DNA from: an uncultured Fibrobacter sp.
Lineage (GTDB): Bacteria; Fibrobacterota; Fibrobacteria; Fibrobacterales; Fibrobacteraceae
Reading direction: 5' to 3'
DNA length: 60,010 nt
Assembly (NCBI RefSeq): GCF_947166265.1
Contig: NZ_CAMVDO010000020.1
Span: 1 to 60,010, forward strand
Shown here: positions 1 through 7,941 of the stretch, piece by piece
Layout of the letters: each line of letters starts with the position of its first letter
How positions within the stretch are numbered: the first letter of the stretch is position 1
Notes under the pieces: model-generated
The model's database searches: none
Seen by the model: the letters and a program-made list of their open reading frames with translations, nothing else
Told to the model about the DNA's origin: nothing
Made by a program: the position numbers and the translations under genes

Positions 1-1
1 A

Positions 2-55
2 AACGCTCAGTACAAGAGCATGGTCCTCTTCGGACTCACCTGGCGCTGGTTCTAA
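2..55 (+). CDS. 3' end of an outer-membrane-like protein (partial)
   Basis: The window opens inside a reading frame whose last residues are NAQYKSMVLFGLTWRWF followed by TAA. An alternating hydrophobic end with a terminal aromatic residue is what the last strand of an outer-membrane beta-barrel looks like. Only 17 residues are visible, so the function cannot be named. A terminator follows about 95 bases downstream. Confidence 0.5.
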   Translation, partial: NAQYKSMVLFGLTWRWF

Positions 56-148
56 TAGCGGCGAAGCCGCTAGGTGTTGAGCTCGCTCGCAGGTTCGCTT
101 AGAGTTGTGAGTTCGCCTTGCATAGCAAGGCTCTGAGTAAAAGAAATG

Positions 149-175
149 ATCCCCGACGGTGTCGGGGATTTTTTT
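149..175 (+). terminator. Rho-independent terminator
   Basis: A 9-bp perfect stem (ATCCCCGAC / GTCGGGGAT) with a 3-nt loop is followed by seven T. It probably ends the transcript of the partial gene at the window start. Confidence 0.85.
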
Positions 176-181
176 AACAAA

Positions 182-223
182 GGCGCAAAGCGCCGTGCTC
201 ATACCTCAAAGGCACTTTGTGCC
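182..223. repeat. Two tri-loop hairpins of the interspersed CTCAAA family
   Basis: GGCGC-aaa-GCGCC and GGCAC-ttt-GTGCC are separated by the constant text gtgctcatacctcaaa. These are the first members of a family of tiny hairpins found at gene borders across the window (also at 57-71, 3.77, 14.94, 16.34, 21.28, 42.7 and 55.08 kb). The arm sequence differs between copies but always stays complementary. Confidence 0.75.
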
Positions 224-227
224 GTGC

Positions 228-851
228 TCACTTTTCTAGATCCGCTTTCATCGCCCTGATGGCGTTTCCGCGGTGGCTGATGTCTTTCTTTTCGGCGAGC
301 TCCATCTGCGCGAAGGTGCGGTCGAATCCATCGGGAACAAACAGCGGGTCGTAGCCGAATCCCATGTCGCCTGCAGGTGCGTAGTTGATTTGCCCGCGGC
401 ATTCTCCTTCGTAAATCTTGGGCTCGCTCACGATCCACTTGCCGTTTACTTCAGCAACTTTCTGGTACGAAAGGGCGCAGAAGTAGCGGGCGCCGCGGTC
501 CTTGACGCCTTTGAGCTTTTGCATTAATTTGTCGTTGTTTGCCTGGTCGTTGCCGTGGTAGCCGCAGTAGCGGGCGCTGTAAATGCCCGGTTCGCCGTTT
601 AGTGCGAATACTTCGAGGCCGGAATCGTCGGCGAGGACGGAGGCTTCGATATGCTTTTCGCAGAGCCAGTTGGCGACGGTGCTGGACTTGATGATGGCGT
701 TCGCTTCGAAAGAATTACCGTCTTCGACGATGTCGCCTTCAAAGCCGATGTCCTTCAGCGTCTTGAATTCCTTGTTTTCGGTTCCGAGAATATGCGCGAA
801 ATCCCTGATTTTTCCCGGATTTCCTGTGGCGATTACGAATAAATGCTTCAT
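228..851 (-). CDS. rdgB: XTP/dITP diphosphatase (RdgB/HAM1)
   Basis: A 207-residue protein of the Ham1/RdgB family, which hydrolyses non-canonical purine triphosphates (dITP, XTP) to monophosphates and so keeps them out of DNA and RNA in the cytoplasm. The N-terminal nucleotide-binding segment ATGNPGK (residues 8-14), the central LADDSGLEV (about 73-81) with its metal-binding Asp pair, and the later GFGYDPLF block are all present and in family order. Length is normal. The ATG start lacks a strong Shine-Dalgarno. The TM2 gene lies 93 bases upstream on the same strand and may share a transcript. Confidence 0.93.
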   Translation of the reverse strand: MKHLFVIATGNPGKIRDFAHILGTENKEFKTLKDIGFEGDIVEDGNSFEANAIIKSSTVANWLCEKHIEASVLADDSGLEVFALNGEPGIYSARYCGYHGNDQANNDKLMQKLKGVKDRGARYFCALSYQKVAEVNGKWIVSEPKIYEGECRGQINYAPAGDMGFGYDPLFVPDGFDRTFAQMELAEKKDISHRGNAIRAMKADLEK

Positions 852-944
852 ACAAAAGTGCTTAGTGATTAGTGGTTGGTGGTTAGGATTACAATAAGAA
901 CGTTCCCTTTACATCCCTGCTTACTAACCACTGTTTACGGTCTA

Positions 945-1136
945 CTAGTAATGTTCCGGTTTCAAGACGATTAAAATGGCGTCGACAACGACTCCTACTC
1001 CGCAGAGTCCGCCGGTGCATAGCCAAAGGATTCCTGTCCAGATTTTACCTTCGTAAAAACGGTGCAGGCCGAGATATCCTAGCAAAATGCAAAGCGCAAG
1101 CGCTATCCATTTGTTGTGTTCTCCTTGGGCGGGCAT
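945..1136 (-). CDS. TM2 domain membrane protein
   Basis: A 63-residue protein. The open frame extends further upstream, but the ATG at 1136 is chosen because an AGGAG lies at the right distance before it (around 1142-1147). Two hydrophobic segments flank GLHRFYEGK, the typical TM2 pattern (short turn with G-x-H-R-F-Y between two helices). TM2 proteins are small inner-membrane proteins of unknown biochemical role. The gene diverges from the AAA ATPase gene 103 bases away. Confidence 0.85.
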   Translation of the reverse strand: MPAQGEHNKWIALALCILLGYLGLHRFYEGKIWTGILWLCTGGLCGVGVVVDAILIVLKPEHY

Positions 1137-1239
1137 AAATTCTCCTAGTTTCGTTGCACCAAATATAGAAAAACGGAGATTGCACTTGCAAAAAAACAAA
1201 ATTAAATTCAAAATCATATTTTTTTCTTATATTTATGGT

Positions 1240-2529
1240 ATGCGCGCAATCAAAGTGATTTTAGGCTTGATATCGGCTTCGACTCTAGGCGTCGTGGCTG
1301 GCTTGATGGGGATCATTCCTTTTTATCCCGTGTCGTGGGGATTTTCCGCTGCCATGGGATTTTTCTCGATCGTCCAGATCATCTATTTTCTAATGATAGA
1401 CGAGGCAGAAATGGAATGTGCCTTGCGAAAGAAGGAGATGATCGGTTTCTGTTCCTTGTCGACGGTCGTGGCCCTGATTCTTTATTCGATGAATACTGAT
1501 CTCCCTGCTCCGGATGTTACCATATCCCTTTCCAAAAACGTTTGCCTGTGGATGCCCCTTTTTGAAATCTACCTGTTCTGGCGTGTGCTGAAGGTTGTTT
1601 ATAGGGAAGACGATCCGAAACCGGAGCAGAAGCCCAAGACGGATAAGGATAAACCGGACGAAAAGGCGAAGCATGTCGTCAAGGAAGCCATTAAGAGGAA
1701 AATTACCCGTTTTACGCTATCGTCTGCGGAACGCGAACTCTATTCGTTGATTGGACTTTTGTCGGTGAAAAAGGAAATAGTCTCGCTCAAGAATATGATT
1801 CTTGCGCAAAACAAGCGTGTGGATGCGGGGCTTCCGTCGGTGCCGATGTCTTACCACTGCGTCTTTACGGGAAACCCCGGTACGGGAAAGACGACCGTGG
1901 CGCGTATTGTGGCGCAGATTTACAAGGATCTTGGTGTTCTTGAAAAGGGACACTTGGTGGAATGTGACCGTTCGTCCCTGGTGGCCGGCTATGCCGGACA
2001 GACGGCGATTAAGACCAATGAAGTCATCGACAGTGCCTTGGATGGTGTTCTGTTCATTGACGAAGCATATACGCTCGCCCGTAGCGACGGCCAGGGGCAG
2101 GATGCGTTTGGCCAAGAGGCGATTGATACTCTCCTAAAGAGAATGGAAGATGACCGTAAGCGCCTGGTGGTGATTGTGGCGGGTTACACGGATGAAATGA
2201 AGACGTTCATTAACAGTAACCCCGGCTTGTCGTCCCGCTTTAACCGCTATATTGAATTTGCCGATTATAGCGTTAGTGAACTTTATGAAATTTTCAAGCG
2301 TCTGGCTGAAAAGCAGAAATTGGTGCTGTCGCCTGAATTCGAGAATTGCCTAAAGGCGTTGCTCACGCATATTGTTTCGAAGGGTGACCGCACGTTCGGC
2401 AATGGTCGTGGGATTCGTAATTTGTACGAAAAGACCTTGGTGAATCAGGCGAACCGTTTGGCGAAAAAGGAATATGACGTGGCGGAGTTGATGAAACTCC
2501 TGCCCGAAGACTTGCCGAGCGATTACTAA
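1240..2529 (+). CDS. Membrane-anchored AAA+ ATPase, CbbX/SpoVK-like
   Basis: A 429-residue protein. The ATG at 1240 is chosen because the longer frame (from 1087) starts inside the divergent TM2 gene and no start between them has better support. The first ~115 residues hold three or four hydrophobic segments, followed by a charged Lys/Asp/Glu linker (about 125-150). The AAA+ domain comes next: Walker A GNPGTGKTT (about 210), Walker B VLFIDEAY (about 269) and an arginine-finger region SSRFNRYI. The domain is closest to the CbbX/SpoVK class. Those ATPases remodel protein complexes; in the known soluble CbbX the client is Rubisco, which is not expected here. The membrane anchor is unusual, and no client is suggested by the neighbours. 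TATATTT just upstream suggests a promoter very close to the start. Confidence 0.8.
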   Translation: MRAIKVILGLISASTLGVVAGLMGIIPFYPVSWGFSAAMGFFSIVQIIYFLMIDEAEMECALRKKEMIGFCSLSTVVALILYSMNTDLPAPDVTISLSKNVCLWMPLFEIYLFWRVLKVVYREDDPKPEQKPKTDKDKPDEKAKHVVKEAIKRKITRFTLSSAERELYSLIGLLSVKKEIVSLKNMILAQNKRVDAGLPSVPMSYHCVFTGNPGTGKTTVARIVAQIYKDLGVLEKGHLVECDRSSLVAGYAGQTAIKTNEVIDSALDGVLFIDEAYTLARSDGQGQDAFGQEAIDTLLKRMEDDRKRLVVIVAGYTDEMKTFINSNPGLSSRFNRYIEFADYSVSELYEIFKRLAEKQKLVLSPEFENCLKALLTHIVSKGDRTFGNGRGIRNLYEKTLVNQANRLAKKEYDVAELMKLLPEDLPSDY

Positions 2530-2604
2530 AGCGATTTTATCCAATCTTTTGTCCAACGTTGTCATGCCCGACTTGATCGGGCATCTTTCGTTTGGATGAA
2601 ATTT

Positions 2605-3684
2605 TTAGAAGGATTCGCGCAAGTCGATGGTGATTCCGATGTGCTTGCCGTCTACAAGCGAAAGGTCTCCGCGGGCGTGCAACTTTTCGCTACGGTTGAG
2701 CGCGAGGCGCCCGCCAAAGCCCACCGAGTAATGTATTTGTCGCTTGAAAAGTTCGCTGAAGTACGGCGCCGATTGCAAGGCTTCACCAAAGATGACTCCG
2801 GCGAATCGCCAGAAGAGCGGTCGGCGAAATTCCATCTGCCAAATCAGTGTCTGCGTGTCGCTCCAGATGCCGGATTCTACACCGCGGAATCTCTTGGTGC
2901 CATCAGGACCGGCGAGGCAGCCGAGCGGGACGTTGTCACCACGGCTCTGCCTTGCGTAAAGTCCGAGTGCAATGGAGGTTTCCCAGAAAAGGGGAGAGTA
3001 GAGTCTTGCGTCGAACGTTTCGGTATGGTAGCTGAAGTCTCCGCCGAAAAAGACTTCTTCGAAACTCAGGTAGTAGCCTTTGGTGGGCCAGTTGTTGTTG
3101 TCCTTGCGGTCGAAAACAAGCAGGTAGCCACCGCCTAGGTAAAAACCGTCTTGGTAATTCTTGGGAATGTCTTCGCCAAGTTCGTTGTCGCGGGCTTCGC
3201 CTTCAAGAATAGGGCCGTAGCGGAAGGGAATTCCCTGCGGAATGCCGAAGTTCATTTCGAAGGGGATGCGCCCGTAGACAAAGGTGCTCTTGTATTCGTC
3301 GATTCGTTCAAAGTCACCGCGTGCGCCGCGTTCGAAAAGCGAATATTGCCATTTGTTCAGGTTCAGCTTTGCTGGAATGTGCAGGTGATCGCCGAGCAGC
3401 CACATGTTCGGGGCATACTGGAACTGGAATTGTCCGCGCGTCGTTCCGCGTGCGATAAAGTCCATCGACGAAATATTTTTGCCGTCCTGGAACGGCTTGA
3501 AAAATAGGACGAAGACTGCACCGTATTGGATTTTTGTTTCTTCGGTGTAGGCGCCGAAAGGCAGTACCGAGAATCGCTGGAAGTTGTCGTTGGTTGCCGT
3601 GTCGCTAGAAACGGCCGTGCTGTCTGCGGCGTGCGCAAAAACGGAAAGCGCAAGGCACACGATAATAGTGTTGAACAACTTCAT
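2605..3684 (-). CDS. BamA/Omp85-like outer-membrane barrel protein
   Basis: A 359-residue exported protein. The start is taken at the second Met (MKLFNTII...), which gives a clean signal peptide ending AHA-AD. No POTRA repeats are visible; the rest resembles the C-terminal 'surface antigen' barrel of the Omp85 family, with many aromatic/Gly-rich strands, a late GTKRFRG segment like the conserved lid-loop VRGF motif, and a C-terminal Phe. A POTRA-less Omp85 barrel would sit in the outer membrane; its role is unknown. The gene diverges from ettA. Confidence 0.7.
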   Translation of the reverse strand: MKLFNTIIVCLALSVFAHAADSTAVSSDTATNDNFQRFSVLPFGAYTEETKIQYGAVFVLFFKPFQDGKNISSMDFIARGTTRGQFQFQYAPNMWLLGDHLHIPAKLNLNKWQYSLFERGARGDFERIDEYKSTFVYGRIPFEMNFGIPQGIPFRYGPILEGEARDNELGEDIPKNYQDGFYLGGGYLLVFDRKDNNNWPTKGYYLSFEEVFFGGDFSYHTETFDARLYSPLFWETSIALGLYARQSRGDNVPLGCLAGPDGTKRFRGVESGIWSDTQTLIWQMEFRRPLFWRFAGVIFGEALQSAPYFSELFKRQIHYSVGFGGRLALNRSEKLHARGDLSLVDGKHIGITIDLRESF

Positions 3685-3753
3685 ATGCCACAAGTATAGT
3701 AAACATTTTTTGTTATATTTAAGGAAAGAACTATTTATCCCAACAATTTATAA

Positions 3754-3780
3754 CCTCTCACCTCAAAGGACCTTTGGTCC
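3754..3780. repeat. Tri-loop hairpin of the CTCAAA family
   Basis: ctcacctcaaa is followed by GGACC-ttt-GGTCC, then gcgctcacacctc. It lies in the ettA 5' region, about 30 bases before the start codon. Confidence 0.7.
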
Positions 3781-3811
3781 GCGCTCACACCTCGAAGCGA
3801 AGCGAGCAAAT

Positions 3812-5506
3812 ATGGCCGAACAGAATAAAGCAGAAAAATTCGTTTTCTACATGTACAAAATGACCAAGTCCTATCCGCCTAACAAAGAGGTGCTGAAGGA
3901 CATTTCTTTGAGCTTCTACTATGGCGCAAAGATTGGTATTATCGGCCAGAACGGTGCCGGTAAGTCGACGCTCCTCCGCATTATGGCGGGCATCGACAAG
4001 GAATTCCAGGGCGAAGCTTGGATTGAACCGGGCCGCACCGCAGGCTACTTGCCGCAGGAACCGCAGCTTGACCCGAACTTGACCGTCAAGGAAAACGTGA
4101 TGCAGGCCGTCGCTAAAAAGCAGGCTGTGCTTGACCGCTTCAACGAAATTTCCATGAAGTTCGCAGAACCCATGGAAGACGACGAGATGAACAAGCTCCT
4201 CGACGAACAGGCGAAGCTCCAGGACATTATCGACGCGCAGGACTTGTGGAGCCTCGACCGCAATATCGAAATTGCAATGGATGCTCTCCGCTGCCCGCCG
4301 GGCGACTGGCCGGTCACAAACCTCTCTGGCGGAGAAAAACGCCGCGTGGCTCTCTGCCGCTTGCTCCTCGAAGAACCGGATTTGTTGCTCCTTGACGAAC
4401 CGACGAACCACCTGGATGCCGAAACGGTTGCTTGGCTCGAACGCCACCTCCGCGAATACAAGGGCTCCGTGATTCTGGTGACCCATGACCGTTACTTCCT
4501 TGACAACGTAACGAACTGGATCTTGGAAATTGACCGCGGTCGCGGCATTCCTTGGGAAGGCAATTACGCCCAGTGGCTTGACCAGAAGCTTGAACGCATG
4601 AAGAACGAAGAAAAGGGCGAATCTGATCGTCAGAAGCGCCTCGCTCGCGAACAGGAATGGGTGAAGGCTTCTCCGAAGGCGCGCCAGGCCAAGAGTAAGG
4701 CTCGTCTCAAAGCTTACGAAGACTTGCTTGCCGAAGATTCTCGCGAACAGATCAAGGTGGCCCAGATTCACATCGCAAACGGCAAGCGCCTTGGCGATAT
4801 CGTGATTCAGGCGGAACACCTGCAGAAGGCCTTTGGCGACAAGGTACTCTTCGATGATTTGAATTTCAGCTTGCCGCGTTCGGGTATCGTGGGTATTATC
4901 GGTCCGAACGGTGCGGGTAAGACGACTTTGTTCAAGATGATTATGGGTCAGGAAAAGCCCGATGGCGGTACGCTCAAGATTGGCGAGACTGTGGAAATCA
5001 TCAGCATGGAACAGGGCCGCGAAAGCCTCGATGACACCAAGACCGTGTGGGAAGAAATTACCGGCGGTAACGACGAAATTATGGTGGGTGACCGCAAGAT
5101 GAACGGTCGCGCCTACTGCGGACTCTTCAACTTTACGGGTGCTGCCCAGCAGAAAAAGCTCACTGCCCTTTCGGGCGGTGAACGCAACCGCGTGCTCATG
5201 GCGAAGAACCTGCAGAAGCCGGGCAACGTGCTGTTCCTTGACGAACCGACCAACGACCTCGATATCGAAACTCTGCAGGCTCTGGAACAGGCTATCCTCA
5301 AGTTCGCGGGTTGCGCCGTGATTATCTCGCATGACCGCTGGTTCCTCGACCGTATCGCAACCCACATCCTCGCTTACGAAGGCGATTCGAAGGTGGTGTG
5401 GTTCGAAGGCAACTGGAGCGAATACGAAGCCGATCGCCGCAAGCGCCTCGGTGAAGATGCCGACAATCCGAAGCCCATCAAGTACAAGACTCTTACGAGG
5501 CAATAA
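3812..5506 (+). CDS. ettA: Energy-dependent translational throttle protein EttA (ABC-F)
   Basis: A 564-residue ABC-F ATPase with two nucleotide-binding domains and no membrane segments. First domain: Walker A GQNGAGKST (about 45), signature LSGGEKRR (about 170), Walker B LLLLDEPTNHLD. Second domain: Walker A GPNGAGKTT (about 363), LSGGERNR (about 452), VLFLDEPTNDLD. A charged linker typical of the ribosome-contacting P-site tRNA-interacting region joins them. EttA binds the ribosomal E site and gates entry into elongation according to ATP/ADP. The ATG at 3812 is chosen because homologues begin with a similar MAEQ-type start; the upstream part of the open frame covers repeats and the divergent gene's promoter. 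Confidence 0.92.
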   Translation: MAEQNKAEKFVFYMYKMTKSYPPNKEVLKDISLSFYYGAKIGIIGQNGAGKSTLLRIMAGIDKEFQGEAWIEPGRTAGYLPQEPQLDPNLTVKENVMQAVAKKQAVLDRFNEISMKFAEPMEDDEMNKLLDEQAKLQDIIDAQDLWSLDRNIEIAMDALRCPPGDWPVTNLSGGEKRRVALCRLLLEEPDLLLLDEPTNHLDAETVAWLERHLREYKGSVILVTHDRYFLDNVTNWILEIDRGRGIPWEGNYAQWLDQKLERMKNEEKGESDRQKRLAREQEWVKASPKARQAKSKARLKAYEDLLAEDSREQIKVAQIHIANGKRLGDIVIQAEHLQKAFGDKVLFDDLNFSLPRSGIVGIIGPNGAGKTTLFKMIMGQEKPDGGTLKIGETVEIISMEQGRESLDDTKTVWEEITGGNDEIMVGDRKMNGRAYCGLFNFTGAAQQKKLTALSGGERNRVLMAKNLQKPGNVLFLDEPTNDLDIETLQALEQAILKFAGCAVIISHDRWFLDRIATHILAYEGDSKVVWFEGNWSEYEADRRKRLGEDADNPKPIKYKTLTRQ

Positions 5507-5557
5507 GGCTTGCCTTATCGCCTCAGAGGGCTGTTGACTGAAATTCTTGGAATATTC

Positions 5558-5604
5558 TCCCCGGCTAAGGTCACTGAGCTTGTCGAAGTGAGCCGGGGAT
5601 ACTT
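5558..5604 (+). terminator. Terminator with an embedded REP-like stem
   Basis: Outer stem TCCCCGGCT / AGCCGGGGA (9 bp) encloses CACTgagcttgtcgaAGTG and is followed by TACTTTT. The inner part matches the 'CTGAGCTTGTCGAAG' repeat seen elsewhere, so a repeat may have been recruited as the ettA terminator. Confidence 0.7.
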
Positions 5605-5625
5605 TTAAATAATATTTAAAACAAC

Positions 5626-5654
5626 TTGACAATGCAATAGTTTTTATCTATATT
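5626..5654 (+). promoter_or_regulatory. Housekeeping promoter for the LysR gene
   Basis: TTGACA (5626-5631), 17-nt spacer, TATATT (5649-5654). Transcription would start near 5661, giving a ~55-nt leader that contains CCTA...TAGG inverted half-sites just downstream, a possible autoregulatory site. Confidence 0.75.
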
Positions 5655-5714
5655 TTTTCCTACCAAACAAATAGGAAATAACCTACAAAGAATTTTAATA
5701 GGAGGCCGATCCAC

Positions 5715-6641
5715 ATGACTCTACAACAATTACGTTATGCCATCGGCATTGCAGAAACCGGTTCCTTTAACAAGGCCGCCGAAAAGCTTTATATTTCGCA
5801 GCCGTCGCTGACTGCCGCCATCAAGGATCTTGAAGATGAACTGAACATCCTCATCTTCAATCGTACCAGCCGCGGAGTCAAGCTCACTAACGAAGGCGAA
5901 GAATTCATTTCGTACGCCCGCGAACTTTACCATCACTACGAAACGGTGCTGGACAAGTACGGCAAAATCGGCAAGCGTAAAAAGAAATTCGGCGTCTCGA
6001 CGCAGCATTATTCTTTTGCGGTCAAGAGCTTTGTCGAAACGGTCAAGCTCTTTGATACCGACAAGTACGAATTCGCCATTCGCGAAACCCGCACCAAAGA
6101 AGTCATCGAAGACGTGGCCTCGTTCAAGAGCGATATCGGTATCCTTTACCTGAGCGATTTCAACCGCAAGGTTATCATGAACTTGCTGAATGCCCGCGAC
6201 CTCGCGTTCCATAAACTCATTGACTGTAAGGCCTATGTGTACTTGTGGAAGGGGCATCCGCTTGCCAACAACAAGTTCATTACGCTCGATGAACTGGCCG
6301 AATACCCGTGCCTTTCTTTTGAACAGGGCGACAACAGCTCGTTCTATTTTGCCGAAGAAATCTTGAGTACAAACGAATATAAGCGAACCATCAAGGCGAA
6401 CGACCGTGCCACCATGCTGAACTTGATGATCGGCCTGAACGGTTATACGCTCTGCTCCGGCATTATCTGCGAAGAATTGAACGGTTCCGATTACTTGGCG
6501 GTGCCCTTCAAGGACAAGAGCGAAGAATCGCGCCGCGTCATGGAAATCGGCTACATTTCGAAGCGCAACATGTTGCTTGGCCTGGTGGGCGAGCGCTATG
6601 TCGAAGAGTTGCAACGCTACCTGGCGACCTGCTCTTCGTAA
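5715..6641 (+). CDS. LysR-family transcriptional regulator
   Basis: A 308-residue LTTR. The N-terminal winged helix-turn-helix is clear: MTLQQLRYAIGIAETGSF, then AAEKLYISQPSLTAAIKDLE, followed by NRTSRGVKLT. The rest is an effector-binding domain of two periplasmic-binding-like lobes. A strong AGGAGG sits 9-10 bases before the ATG. The regulator is followed on the same strand by a permease gene and trpCF, so these are the obvious candidate targets, but the ligand cannot be read from sequence. The overall shape (CLSFEQGDNSSFYFAEEI segment) is OxyR/CysB-like in layout only; no redox Cys pair is evident in OxyR position. Confidence 0.9.
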   Translation: MTLQQLRYAIGIAETGSFNKAAEKLYISQPSLTAAIKDLEDELNILIFNRTSRGVKLTNEGEEFISYARELYHHYETVLDKYGKIGKRKKKFGVSTQHYSFAVKSFVETVKLFDTDKYEFAIRETRTKEVIEDVASFKSDIGILYLSDFNRKVIMNLLNARDLAFHKLIDCKAYVYLWKGHPLANNKFITLDELAEYPCLSFEQGDNSSFYFAEEILSTNEYKRTIKANDRATMLNLMIGLNGYTLCSGIICEELNGSDYLAVPFKDKSEESRRVMEIGYISKRNMLLGLVGERYVEELQRYLATCSS

Positions 6642-6698
6642 TAGCCTTAATCTATAACAAAATATTAAAAAGAAGTATTAAACTATTCCTTGTGTTCT

Positions 6699-6729
6699 AG
6701 GGCGTGCTTTTTTATCTTTGGCACGTCCT
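6699..6729 (+). promoter_or_regulatory. Stem-loop directly before the permease ribosome-binding site
   Basis: AGGGCGTGCT (6699-6708) pairs with GGCACGTCCT (6720-6729) with two G-U pairs; the 11-nt loop is T-rich. It ends 9 bases before the AGGAGG of the permease gene. It may end the lysR transcript or control read-through into the permease. It lacks a clean U-tract after the stem, so a simple terminator is not certain. No TPP-riboswitch core is visible here. Confidence 0.4.
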
Positions 6730-6750
6730 TAGAATTTTAGGAGGCGTATT

Positions 6751-7941
6751 GTGGAAAAACGCACGAATCTTTTAACGAATGGTGTCATCTGGTTTGGGGT
6801 GGCAATCTCGGTTTCTGAAATCGAGGCAGGTATTGAAATCGGCGCGGCATCCTCTTACGATTCCGTTTGGCTCCCGCTGATTTTGGGCCATGTCCTGGGC
6901 GGCATCTTGCTGTTTTTCGTGGGTCTCATCGGTGCCCGTGTCCGCCTGAACGCCATGGAAACGACAGCGTCTGTTTACGGCTCTTACGGTTCCAAGTTCT
7001 TTGCCTCGCTGAACCTGTTCCAGTTAATTGCATGGATTGCCGTGCTGAATGCGCAGGGGGCCTCGGTGTTGGCGGGCCTCAATCTCCCGATTTCTTTCCC
7101 GCTCACTTGCGTGATTCTTGCGGTGCTGATTGCCATTTGGGTCTTTGTTGGGCTCCGCCGTTTTGCGAAAGTCACGACGGTCGTGATGGCGGTTCTGACG
7201 GTGCTCCTGATTGTGCTGACGGCCAAGTTGTTCGGTGTCGGAACTTCGGGCGCGCCTGCCGCAGAACATGCGCTTAGCTTCTGGAATATCTTTGAAATTT
7301 CGATGGCGCTTCCGCTTTCCTGGTTGCCGGTGATTTCGGACTACACCAAGGATGTCGAAAAGCCGACGTGTGCTACGGCGGTTTCTGCGATTGCGTACTC
7401 GGTGGCAAGTTTCTGGATGTACTTTATCGGGCTTCAGATTGCAACGGCCGGAGTTGGTAACGATATCGCCCGCGCCATTCTGCTAGCGGGCCTTGGAATT
7501 CCGGGAATCATTATCGTTGTGCTTTCGACCGTGACCACCAACTTCTTGGCGGCGAACTCTGCCGGCGAATCGGCCAAGGCCATTGTCCACAAGTTGAATC
7601 CGAAAATCACGGGTGTCGTGGTCAGCGGTATCAGCGCGGTCCTTGCCATTTCGGGTATTATGGATCATTACATCGGATTCCTTTACTTGATCGCTTCGGT
7701 GTTTGCGCCCATGGCGGCCGTACTCCTGGTTTCGTTCTTCTTGGCGAAAAATCACCAGGTGGGTCACAAGTACTGGATTTTGAACTTGTTCGCATGGTTG
7801 GTTGGCTTTGCCGTTTACCAAGTCACGTCGCACATGGATTCTGTAATACTTGGCCCTACGCTTCTTTCTATCCTGGCATCGGCCATAATTTCCTATCTTT
7901 TCTCTAAGGCCTTGACTTTGAAGCCTAAGGGAAATTCATGA
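6751..7941 (+). CDS. CytX-like permease of the cytosine/purine/thiamine-precursor family
   Basis: A 396-residue inner-membrane protein starting with GTG behind AGGAGG. About 11-12 hydrophobic segments are visible. The N-terminal ISVSEIEAGIEIGAA segment and the PLSWLPVISDYTKD segment in the middle are characteristic of NCS1 transporters (Permease_Cyt_Pur family), closest to CytX, a putative hydroxymethylpyrimidine importer. The stop overlaps the trpCF start (ATGA), so the two are translated from one message. That coupling to tryptophan synthesis is unexpected for a thiamine-precursor transporter, so the substrate should be regarded as open. Confidence 0.8.
   Translation: MEKRTNLLTNGVIWFGVAISVSEIEAGIEIGAASSYDSVWLPLILGHVLGGILLFFVGLIGARVRLNAMETTASVYGSYGSKFFASLNLFQLIAWIAVLNAQGASVLAGLNLPISFPLTCVILAVLIAIWVFVGLRRFAKVTTVVMAVLTVLLIVLTAKLFGVGTSGAPAAEHALSFWNIFEISMALPLSWLPVISDYTKDVEKPTCATAVSAIAYSVASFWMYFIGLQIATAGVGNDIARAILLAGLGIPGIIIVVLSTVTTNFLAANSAGESAKAIVHKLNPKITGVVVSGISAVLAISGIMDHYIGFLYLIASVFAPMAAVLLVSFFLAKNHQVGHKYWILNLFAWLVGFAVYQVTSHMDSVILGPTLLSILASAIISYLFSKALTLKPKGNS

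Noticed and set aside
3785-5632. 615-residue minus-strand frame opposite ettA
   Set aside because: It is the mirror frame of a strongly biased coding gene; no domain or start signal is recognisable, while EttA motifs on the plus strand are complete. The same holds for long mirror frames opposite trpB, dgt, clpB and the ABC fusion.
6711-6730. Second sigma-54 promoter (TTTGGCACGTCC)
   Set aside because: The -24 half matches but the -12 half reads TAGAA instead of TTGC.
6642-6750. TPP riboswitch ahead of the CytX-like gene
   Set aside because: No CTGAGA-type core or matching partner; only a simple stem-loop is present.
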